Translations under genes and position numbers: made by a program
DNA from: Azadirachta indica
Taxonomy: Eukaryota > Streptophyta > Magnoliopsida > Sapindales > Meliaceae
Assembly (NCBI GenBank): GCA_022749755.1
Contig: CM040444.1
Location: 18,707,274-18,771,273 of the forward strand
DNA: 64,000 bases
Direction: 5' to 3'
Part shown: positions 54,556 through 64,000 of the stretch, in pieces
Position numbering within the stretch: the first letter of the stretch is position 1
Layout: each line of letters begins with the position of its first letter
Notes under the pieces: generated by a model
The model's input: the letters and a program-made list of their open reading frames with translations, nothing else
The model's database searches: none
Told to the model about the DNA's origin: nothing

Positions 54556-57500
54556 CTCAGCAGAGATTTTTTCAGCAATTTCTTTGGCACATGTTTTGAC
54601 TTTAGGAGATGGTGCATATTGAATGGCTCCTGATAGTGACTCTACAACTCATTGATGCTTGTTTCATCTACATCATCTGGAGCCAAGTGGTGCCTTTTCA
54701 CTAGTTCTGGTGCAACTCCGAGCCAAAACATTCGCTCAGCCCAATAGAACTGATTCAGCATGAATGGACATATAATCTGCAAACAAGTAGCAATTAAGAA
54801 AGTACTAAATGAATCAAAATTAAGCAAACAAAGTCAATGATCATAAAGAAAAATAAATTAATAAAGAAAAAGGAAAAAGAGACAGCTAGTTACAATGAAC
54901 CAGTATTCAAAACAAAGAATAAAAGCTGCCATAAGCAACTCAAACAATACAATCAAGCATTAGGCCAAAGAGCATTTATCTTATTTTCAACTTAAGTTCA
55001 AGGAGTCCAGACAGTTTAAAAGATACTTGTTTGCCCCCCAACTGCTTTGATACATTAATTACATTACTGGTTGGTAAGCAAAGCAATGAAATATCCATTT
55101 TTGCCCTTGGTGACATTAAAAGAATTCTAGCAATAAATTCGTCGCTGAATTATTATTACAATTATGTAATAAACCAAATAAAACACTCGCGCTAGAATAT
55201 ATAAAATTGTGTGCTAGTTAGTTCAACTAGTTAAATCTGTTGTGGTGCAAGAGTTATGGATTTTAAATTATGCTCACACTAAGGCTGGGAAGGAGTTTGG
55301 TTTACATTGACATAGTACTGAGAAAGAAAGGATAAATAATTAATATAAAGGAATCAACAAAAGCAAACAGCAATAAATCCATTAAGATAAAATGCTAAAC
55401 AGAAAATGAATCACCCTTGAAGTCAGTATTCAACAAACCTCTTTCGACATTCCAATAAAAAAACTGCATGAGGTTAAGCAGCAAGAGCAACATCAGCATG
55501 AGGGCGACAATAGTTAACTTAGTTCAGTATTCCAGCCAGCACCAGTAACATTGTGTGTATACAGGACAGAAACAACACATTACATACATTAATATTAACT
55601 TAACAAAGTAATGTTTGTTCTACCACACAATACAATATATTAAGTCCGTTTAGTTTTACATCATATCCTATGTAGAATACTATTTGTAAAACTTTCTAGA
55701 GTTCAATGATTTAAGCCAATACTTGGGGGATAAATGACACATATCAAGCTATTTAATTCCAAGACAAGCACTGAATATATTTCTTAAACTAAAGGAAGGT
55801 GGGGATAAGAAATCAGCCTTCCAAAAATAAAGTGTCCGTGATCCAAGTTAAAGCTACTTCTGAAACAAAACAAGCAGAAACATCTGGATGGCACGACTTT
55901 TCTTTCATGTTGTAGATACTAAATATAAGATTACTGGGATGTACATAGTTTTTGAGTTCGCATAAGGTTATTTCTTTCTCTAAAATTGATTTAAATAGAG
56001 AAACATGAAAAAGAAAAGGATTTCCAGGCTACTGCATAGGCAGGAGCATTCCCATTGCCACTAAAAATGCATGGGCTTGTGGAAATATAGGAGTCACATA
56101 AAGCTAACATAAGGTTTTAGATGCTTTAAGGTTCTACACAGAAAAAGGAAAACTGGGATTGTCATAATGATATAGCAGACAAAATTTAGAGCAATGGATG
56201 GCCCTCTCTTCTTACCTTATTGCCTCTCTAGCTTTCTTCCCGCAAATTACCATAATTAAGAATCAATGACCGCATTTGTCCTAACCAAAGGTTTTTGAAC
56301 AATACTTGAAAATATAAAATCATTTAGAGAAGCAACAAAGAGTTTAAGAACAACCTGGTGAATTCCTACATAAAGTGCTGCGGCAGTGGATCCACTGGTT
56401 TGCCATTGAAGACAATTAATGCAAAAACATAATCAGTTTTGCCGTTCTTGGCACATCTAGTTTATATAAAAAAGAAACACACTAATAGAATGTTCTCACC
56501 TTCCCCCCTTATGAATTGCAGCGACACATCTTGTAAACAACCAATTGTATGTTATCGTACTGATTTACATGATAATAGTTCAAAAGAAGTCGTGTCAATT
56601 TCCAGACAAATATGATGAGCAGGGATCTAGTTGACTGAATTAATGATTTACAAGTTAACCGAAAAGGAGCTATCATCTACTTTATGGACTTTAATACATT
56701 AAGCAATGCATTCAGAATGTCCCTTTTTCCTGCATCTCTAACTTCCCTATAGCATGATGCCAACCAATTTTATTAATTATATTAGTTTGCCATTTCACAG
56801 GCTAGTATGATATTGCAGACCTTAGAAAGATCCAAGTAAGAAATCCTTACCAGAAATTAAAACAAAAAGAAAAAACACCATGGGCATATTATTGATTTTA
56901 AATTTATTAAGACGGCAGAGGTACTAAGTTTCCACAGAAGGCTAGCACGTAGACATCCATATTCATAAAACTATTCTCTGTAACCACAGAATACAGGAAT
57001 TGAGCGCTGAATAAATGTCAAATCACAAGTAATAGTTGATTCCCTTGTGTGGTAATCACACAAACATTGCTGCGATTAGGCTCGAACTTAATCCAACACC
57101 AAAAGGAGTTCAATAAAAAGTGATGGCTTGAGATCATGGTTTACAGCTAAAATCTCCACTTGTCTAAATGAGCAAGCAATTCCAATGCGGGCACATGTTT
57201 CTAAGTCTTTAAATGAAGTTACAGGCTGTATATGGTATCGTTTCCTTTCTGATTTAAGATCGAACAAGTTCTCATATTCTTCTTCAGGTTTCCTAGCATT
57301 CAAGTGCAATAAGATATGCTCACCCAGAACAGCAGAAGAGCTTACCATCAAAGAGGGAGATCCCAACTTGAATGATCTGTTCTTCTTTAGAAAAGGAACG
57401 TTTTCCACCAGCAATTAATCGGATAGCCGCATCTAAAGGTTCATATTCAGCCGTGAAAAGGATAAATCTATAATTTGTGGTCTGCAGAACAGTTTGCAGT

Positions 57501-59190
57501 ACCCGGAGAAATGCTTGAGGATTCTTTAAAAACCCCATGCTGCAAGAAGCAAGGAGGAATATAGCTTGATACAGGATGAATGGAAATAGTTTCAACTCCA
57601 AGTGCACCTATTAATAAGAATTATCACCAAACCTAAGCATGACATCAATTAACAGACTATGCTTAGTGGCATCACATAACGTTGTAATGCCACCATATTA
57701 TCAATTTGTTGGCTGATATAAACCCAGTTTTCCAGTAAAAGAACAAGTGAAAATATCTTGAGGAAACCCCATAAAAACAGAAAGGAAAAAGAGTGCAAAG
57801 GCAAAGTGGAAGTATGCAGGGTGCAGAGATACAGTAAAAGTATACAAATGTTTTTAAAACAGTTACTACCATTTATGAGGAGAACAAAGGGACCTGCCTT
57901 GCAACAGAGCTAACTCCTACAAAAATAGGCGGCACTGACTGAGGAGCCTCAAGAAAAGATTGCAACTCAACGTGAGCTAAACAAATTTCAGTCTTTTTAC
58001 CAACATTCATAAAAGAATTACCCAAAACAATCATAAATACCTTGTTAGCGGTTGCGCTTCTTTAAGATATTTATATAAAAGTGGGTGTTCTTTTATGAAG
58101 CGGTGCTCAAATGATGAAGGTGCACCGCCCAGTAAATTGTAAAGTCACTGTAATGTTTAGCCCCAAAACTTGCATAACAACTACTGCATATGCAATGCCT
58201 TACACAAGGAAACATATTGATGAAAATGTTGCCAGTCTGACTATACTAGCAATAACACGGAAAGAGAATGAAACCTTTTTAAGTTTCATTCCCCTAGTTT
58301 TCCACAACCCACAAAGAGAGGATCTCGCATTACCTATAGGGAACAAAACAAGGAGCAGCAACTATGCAACGGACAGGAAAGAGTTCCACAAGTCTCCACC
58401 CTTCCTGGATCATCAAGCAATACGACCATTTTAGGTGCTGCGTCATTGCAGCTAAAACATAAATGATTCTTGTGAAATTATATACTTTTTTATTTGGATT
58501 ACTACGAACCTATGAGGCTTTTCCCCCTAGTTTCTTTTAACAAAAAATCAAATTATCACATAGTATTAGCTGTTTAGAAACATCTTTGTGAACATTAAGT
58601 GACCAATGCATTGAATGATTGAATCTTAAAGGGGCAGATAAATGTATTCTCTGAATCATTCTAACACTAAGCTCTAGAGTATCCATTTAACACCTCTAAA
58701 GGCTTCTTACAAAAATTTAACATCTTCAGACAGCATTTATGAGCTTTCGCTGAAATGAAATTCCTTTTAACAGGCTGTTCTTCCACCAAGACTATTGAAT
58801 AAATCTTGACTGCGTTGGAAAAATATGAAATACCAATGCAAAGAAATTTATACATCCCTGGTCGGGCCATCCCCAAAGCCCCTTTCAACTGCAATAAAGT
58901 ATTCTTTTCTATGTTCTCTTGCAATTTCCCTTTTCTTCTGCTGAAATGAGACAAAACAAGTTATAAGGATTTTGCAGAATGTAAGAAGATAATAGTTTGC
59001 ACCTTGCAATGAATGAAACCAATTTTCCCCAAAACAAAATCGATATATAGCATAGAATATCAAATTTGGCAACCAAACCTGAATCTGTTTTATCATGATT
59101 CTGAGGAGTGGAGACAACAGATGGTGATGAAATTGGATAAAATGTAACAGATTTTGCAGCCAATTGAGAACTTAAGTTCAGAAAAGGAAT
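54556..59190 (-). pseudogene. UGT80-like sterol glucosyltransferase pseudogene, introns retained
   Basis: Exon remnants on the minus strand in protein order: about 59185-59079 (L-A-A-K-S-V-T-F-Y-P-I-S-S), 58940-58854 (R-E-I-A-R-E-H-R-K-E-Y), about 58130-58041 (G-A-P-S-S-F-E-H-R-F), about 57976-57894 (H-V-E-L-Q-S-F-L-E-A-P), 57539-57324 (S-M-G-F-L-K-N-P-Q-A-F, 72 codons open), about 56394-56355 (S-G-S-T-A-A-A-L-Y) and 54776-54556 (I-I-C-P-F-M-L-N-Q-F-Y-W-A-E-R-M). Most have GT-AG neighbours. The type resembles the At5g24750 branch of GT1/UGT80 enzymes, which transfer glucose from UDP-glucose to sterols. The first exon(s), a middle exon and most of the P-Y-N-W-L-F/H-H-G-G donor-site segment are missing or unreadable, and the last seen exon has a 1-nt frameshift after I-N-E (about 54645). 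Retained introns mean DNA duplication, not retroposition. Confidence 0.85.
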
Positions 59191-59629
59191 AACAGAAAAG
59201 AATGATCGTTACAAACCTTTCAAATACATAACAAATTCTTCTGAGAAACAAATTATAGGCAGATAATAATCCAATGCTAAATTATACATCACCAATTTAC
59301 ACAGAACATATAAAACATTAACATAAATATAAAAATACCAAGTAATATTAAGCTAAGGGTGCATGTGGAAAGTGATTTTTTTAGAAAGTGTTTTTAAAAA
59401 TACCAAAAGTACTTCCGAACGCTCCATTGTAATTCTAAATCAACTAATTGCTTAATTCATTGAAATTAACAAAGCTCAGAAGCAAACCTCGTGAGCTGAA
59501 TGAGTTAACATCAAAGACCTGGATATCTGGGATTGGGGTAATATTGTGCAAAGTACACCTGCGGTGAATCAATATCATAATTGAGTAACGTTTTGAAGTG
59601 TACAGTTGGGTAATAAAATAATCCAACTA
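59191..59629. other. No gene confirmed
   Basis: A 60-codon minus frame (59444-59626) has no recognised domain. A short GTGATTTTT-rich segment at 59358-59430 resembles hAT MITE ends. Confidence 0.4.
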
Positions 59630-59955
59630 AGGGAAAATGAGTGATAATCGACCAAGAATATTGTCAAATGGCAGAAATATCGTGGGTAACTACCCACTAT
59701 CCCACTTCTCGTTATGGACGATTATAGCTAGTAATCAGTTCAAGGTGGTTAATACCGGAACTATAAAAGGTGGCAGTTAAAGGAGAGAGGTAAAAGACTT
59801 CTAATCTAAACAAAACTCTGCCAATATTTTGTCCGATATATTTTTCTCTTTGAAAAAAAAAAAAAAAAAAAACTTTTCTGAGTTAGTCATCGGAGAATTT
59901 TTGTCTAGAAACCGGCGTTCCTCCGAGTACTACTGTTTTGCAGATTGACAATAAA
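59630..59955 (+). repeat. LTR-like fragment (gypsy type?)
   Basis: A TATA-type ACTATAAAAGG at about 59760, an A-run at 59855-59874, then TCATCGGAG and CCTCCGAGTACTACTG. This resembles the 3' part of dicot gypsy LTRs as I remember them. No second LTR or coding region is seen. Confidence 0.35.
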
Positions 59956-60003
59956 TCAAAAGAGAAGGGACTATTGTTCGATATCGAAGACTTCAAATTC
60001 TCG

Positions 60004-60072
60004 GTATATATATATATATATATATATCACATATGCAAAATAAATTAAAGTTTATGTTATATTATTATTATT

Positions 60073-60105
<33 letters not shown>
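60004..60105 (+). repeat. Compound microsatellite (AT)n, (ATT)n, (GTT)n
   Basis: (TA)n at 60004-60027, (ATT)n at about 60059-60075 and (GTT)n at about 60075-60105. Confidence 0.95.
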
Positions 60106-60700
60106 ATGATAATTATTAGTATTAACAATAATACATTTATTTTTAAATAATATTTATTTATGTTAAGTTTATAATTTATCAAATACTAATAAAAAATAAT
60201 TTATTATTGTAAATATATTTGTTTAACATATTATTTATTTTCAAATTAATTTTAACAATTATTAAAAAATTAAAAATTAATAAATAATTATAAAAATTAA
60301 TTCTTAATTTAACTATAAGTGGTGCAATGGTAAATGATACTTATTTTGCACTTAGTCAAGCGTTTGAACCACTTTAAAAGATTTTTTATTGTTTTAATTG
60401 TATTTAAATTAAAAGACATTTTTACTCCTATACAAACTAACGAAGATAATGGAAATATAGTTCATTGTGACACTGTACATATCTTAGCATTATAGTGTAA
60501 CCTTCCGATATTTGTTTCATCATATGAAAAATTGATATTCTTAAGGTGGTCAGTCGAAAATAACCCTAAAATATTTTTGAAAAATATAACTAAATGTGTT
60601 AAAAATGATAAAAAAATAAATTGGTATTTGATGAAATATATTAAAATTATTTTTAAATATATTGTTACCATGTAGTATGTAACTTATGAAGAGCGGGTGT
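60106..60700. other. AT-rich DNA, no gene seen
   Basis: No open frame with a recognisable domain on either strand. Confidence 0.5.
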
Positions 60701-60970
60701 TGGATCCCTAAAGTATTATTCAATATACATTTTAGTCTTATTTATTTAAAAACGACTCGTTTAACTCTTATTTAACACCAATGATGTATTTAACAGATGG
60801 TATTGGTAGATCTAAATTTTTTAATCTATATGACAGTATGATTAATTTAGAGAAATGAGCAATGGAGACTAATGCTTATTCTAAGCATAATCTATTTGAT
60901 AAACTTGGAGTTAAATTAATGGATAAATTTTCAAATTATTAGCACTAAAATATATATTTTAATATTTTAC
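60701..60970. mobile_element. Small MITE-like repeat, copy 1
   Basis: Begins TGGATCCCTAAAGTATTATT. The left part (AATATACATTTTAGT) is complementary to the right end (ACTAAAATATATATT). A related copy in the same orientation is at 62727-63000. Confidence 0.45.
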
Positions 60971-62100
60971 ATTTATATTATAATTACATTTTATGCTCTT
61001 ATTTTTTATTAAGTGATCAATCAATTCAATTATATCAATAGCTTATAAAAAATAATAAATAAAAGTAGAACTTGGTTACATTATGCAATATGTAACCCTT
61101 AAGTCCTAACAATTGTCTACAATTAGTTAAAGTAAATATTAGGAAAATGAGACTGGTTCTTAAAATATTGTTAAATGAAGATTTATTTTTTAAAGTTCAA
61201 TTATATATAACATAATTGTATGATTAAAATTGTGTTGGATAATATTCTTAACTATAAGGAAAGTTTACTGTTGAACTGCATTTTCAACATCCAAATTTTC
61301 ACATAGATGTTAGCTTAGTAAGATAGTTATTTAAACCTGTATTAAAGAAATAATGATCAAAAGATAAAAGATAAAATCTAAATTCATAAAACTTCAATCA
61401 TACTTTCTTATTAAAACCAGATCTAATGAACAGTTTTTTGAAAGAAGTTTTATTTTATCTTAATTAGAGGCCAAAATCCTTAATTATCTATAATTATAAT
61501 TCTACCAAGACTAATGTTCTAGCAAATCTAAGGAAACAAAAAGTATATATAGGGTGATAAAGAGGGAGAATGCGAAACTGTTTCTATTAATAAAAAAAAT
61601 TTACTTGTTGATATTAGGTGACAAAATTTGGTATCAATAATCGGAATTGTTTATGGAAACTAAAACAAGCAATTTCTCATTATTACTTTACCTAAAATGG
61701 AAATTTTTTAGTTACAAATTAATCTTATATTAGCCATATGGATTAAATCAATAGGAAACCATAAATAAAAACAACTAAGATAAGATAAAAAAAAAAAAAA
61801 CTAATTATTTGTTGCACCTCAAATTTTAAAAACTTGCAAACACCTTATTTATTCTTAAATTAAGGAAGAAAAAAGAAATCTTAATGTAAACATTTTCTAA
61901 AGTTAGTTATTGAATTTCATAATCTACACTAAAGATTTTTTACTTTATAGCCATCATTAAATTGGATTCTCTTTTATATGGAAATATGAGTAATTTGACT
62001 CTATTTAATGTCATTTTATTATCTCAAATTTTTGCACAACTTTTAGCCATTTTTGAGAAAATAAATTAATTTGTGAAGCATCAAAGAACAAAGGCTTCAA
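60971..62100. other. AT-rich intergenic DNA upstream of the GATA gene
   Basis: No gene. The promoter of the GATA gene should lie in the right part, but no core element can be assigned with confidence. Confidence 0.45.
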
Positions 62101-62260
62101 TTTCCTTCTGGCAATAGAATTTACTATTCTTCTTCATTTTCTTCCTTAGTCTACTATTGTTCTTCAGATTCATTAATTTGTTAATATTCGAAACAATTAT
62201 CTTCAACACCAAGTTATTATCTCCGAATTGAATTTCAATTATTAGAATTGCTTAATTTTG

Positions 62261-62385
62261 GTAAGCGTAACATTTTTATTCATTACCTTGAAAATTCAAA
62301 TAAAACTAGAATAGTTTTGCAGTATGATGTATTTTATTTGATTATTTTATTTTCATCATGGTTGAATTAAACTAATATTTTTTAG
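62261..62385 (+). other. Probable 5'-UTR intron of the GATA gene
   Basis: A good donor, TTTTG|GTAAGCG at 62261, and a T-rich acceptor, TTTTTTAG at 62378-62385, flank DNA without start codons in the right frame. The next exon runs into the ATG at 62436. Inferred from splice signals only. Confidence 0.5.
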
Positions 62386-62435
62386 ATTATTGGCTTCAAA
62401 GTTCGGAACAAGATTTATAGATTACATATGCCATT

Positions 62436-63430
62436 ATGGGAAAGCGAGGACCTTGTCATCATTGTGGGATTGAAAGTGAGTTTTCTTTTTTCTTTTCTAT
62501 GATATAAAATTTGTAAATAAATATATTTTTTTTATCACTTATTATATCATTTTTTTAGCTTTGTTTATGCTATATATTATGTTTATTAGAAAATGTTTAG
62601 TAACAAGTAATTTATATGTGCATTTAATAAAATTTTACCATAAAAAGGCAAACTCATAACTTTCTATATATAAATATTTTAATTTGCATAGTGAATTAAT
62701 CTTATAACATTAGTAAAAAAGATTATTGAGTCCCTAAATATGATCTAATATACATTCGAATTGCACTAATTCAAAAATTATTCATTTAATTTCCAATTGG
62801 TTGAATAGATTATATTTAGAATAAATATTGGTCTCCACTCGTTGGTCATTTATCGAAATTAACCATATAATCATATATATCGAGAAATTTACAGGTCGAT
62901 GACACCGATAACGACCTTTTCTCAGCCTGTCATTGCCCATATTTGAGAGTTAAATGAGTAATTTTAAATTATTAAGATTAAAAAAATATATATTTTACAA
63001 TGTTTTAGGGAGCCATCAGTCTTGCTTTCTATAATATTATAATTTGAAATAATGTATATTGATAACAAAGAGTGCTAAACAGGGACTCCACTTTGGCGAA
63101 ATGGACCAGTAGAGAAACCAGTGCTTTGCAATGCATGTGGATCAAGATATAGACTTAGAGGAACTCTTGACAACTACATTCCTAAACACCTCCAAACTTT
63201 TTCATTGAAAAAGAAAAAAAAGAGGAAGCAAAGAAAAACAATTCTCAATTCATCTTCAAATGAAGAAAATTTCAAAAATAATAGTGAGCATCAAGAGAAT
63301 ATTTCCAGTAGTACAACTTTTGAAAGTTATGAAAGTAGTAATAGATCAAGTACTTCTGAGTCTACAACGATATCATCCACTGATCGTGAGAGCTACTTGC
63401 AAGAGGATGTAAGCCAACCAATCACATCAG
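62436..63430 (+). CDS. GATA zinc-finger transcription factor (GATA26/27-like), partial at window end
   Basis: Exon 1 (62436-62475) encodes [13 protein letters not shown], then comes a GT-AG intron (62476-63082). Exon 2 (63083-63430) continues [19 protein letters not shown]. Together they form a C-x2-C-x18-C-x2-C GATA finger followed by S-R-Y-R-L-R-G-T-L, as in the plant GATA26/27 class. These are nuclear proteins binding GATA motifs. A basic [10 protein letters not shown] run follows, likely a nuclear-localisation signal, and then a Ser/Thr/Asn/Glu-rich tail. The donor GTAATT at 63431 ends exon 2; a frame read past it to 63471 is intronic. The rest of the gene lies beyond the window. No stop or shift is seen, so it looks intact as far as visible. 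Confidence 0.9.
62727..63000. mobile_element. Small MITE-like repeat, copy 2, in GATA intron 1
   Basis: Resembles 60701-60970 at both ends (TGAGTCCCTAAATATGATCT and AATATATATTTTACAATG). It lies wholly inside the 607-bp first coding intron. Confidence 0.45.
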
Positions 63431-63468
63431 GTAATTTTTATTTTATATGTGTTTATAAATGTTTTAAA

Positions 63469-63964
63469 TAGGGTTGGTAAAATCTTCCAGGGGTTTAGAA
63501 TTTCAAGGAAGTCTGCCTCAAATGGGATAAAATTAAGATGATGTAATAGAGAATAGATTGAAGAATGGAAAAAAATGACTCCTTACATGGAGTTAATTGG
63601 GTTAGGAATTAATGGTTGAGTACTATATAACTATATGGACATTATTTAATTAAAAAAATTTTATGTCTCATAATTTATTTTATCTTTTCAAGTATTTAAG
63701 TTTATACCTTTAACATAGTTATTGCATATAAATAATAGTATAATGTATTAATGATATTTTTATTTAGTATTTAATATAAATAAATAAGAAAATGAGAAAT
63801 ATAAGTGGGGTTAGGGAATTCATTCCTTATATGAAGTTTCTCCATCTTTTTTCCATTAAATTTATTAGAAAATAAGATGGGAAATAGAAATTAAATTAAA
63901 AGTAGGGTAGGGAAATAAGGAAGACCTCTCAACCTCTACCCCATCCTATTAACAGTATTTCTAT
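63469..63964. mobile_element. hAT-type MITE in GATA intron 2, same family as 6257-6822
   Basis: Starts TAGGGTTGGTAAAATC. This matches the reverse complement of the right end of 6257-6822 and continues colinearly (GGGATAAAATTAAGATGATG). Target copies GTTTTAAA (63461-63468) and CTTTTAAA (63965-63972) match at 7 of 8. Confidence 0.8.
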
Positions 63965-64000
63965 CTTTTAAAATGCAAATTCTTTGGATATAAATTAACG

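Noticed and set aside
57128..57418. 96-codon plus-strand frame over the glucosyltransferase exon
   Set aside because: The minus strand carries the recognisable exon with splice sites, so this frame is its shadow.

Overview
The window is nuclear DNA of a dicot plant. It is AT-rich, GT-AG introns are visible, and it carries Ty1/copia, Ty3/gypsy, LINE, hAT-, PIF/Harbinger- and MULE-type elements, a CC-NBS-LRR resistance-gene relic and a plant GATA factor. The LINE ORF1 type, the resistance-gene type and the sterol-glucosyltransferase-like relic resemble what I recall from Citrus and relatives. That placement is memory-based inference and is not proven by the window. No prokaryotic, organellar, tRNA, rRNA or CRISPR feature was seen.

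Layout. 1-5756 holds a LINE 5' end, a long-TIR MITE (423-979), a hAT-like relic and a decayed copia pol (about 4500-5756). 5757-23520 is a nested stack. The outer LTR element A (plus strand, gag but no pol) carries in its 5' LTR a hAT MITE (6257-6822), a nearly full-length SIRE-like copia element on the minus strand (6992-16482) and a SIRE-like solo LTR (16721-17938). Its gag holds another hAT MITE (19442-19744). A's own 3' LTR (22128-23520) is free of these insertions and acts as an empty-site reference that fixes several borders to the base. 23521-30081 holds repeats, an LTR fragment and a broken LINE.

31704-35896 is a CNL-type resistance pseudogene with stops, frameshifts and a truncated LRR end. 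Part of its upstream region is duplicated (30082-30215 and 31327-31457). 36601-38700 is a decayed Ty3/gypsy element. 41159-51793 is copia element B (plus strand, TSD AGGTG), interrupted by a solo LTR (42416-42952, TSD TAAAA) and by copia element C (43255-48380, minus strand, TSD AAAAA). The solo LTR and C belong to one family.

54556-59190 carries exon remnants of a UGT80-like sterol glucosyltransferase gene (minus strand) with introns kept and a frameshift, so it is an unprocessed pseudogene. The only host gene that looks intact within view is a GATA zinc-finger factor starting at 62436 and running off the right edge. It has MITEs in both visible introns. Most of the window is therefore transposon-derived, and no operon-like functional grouping exists. 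The main biological content is the insertion history and two decayed host genes.
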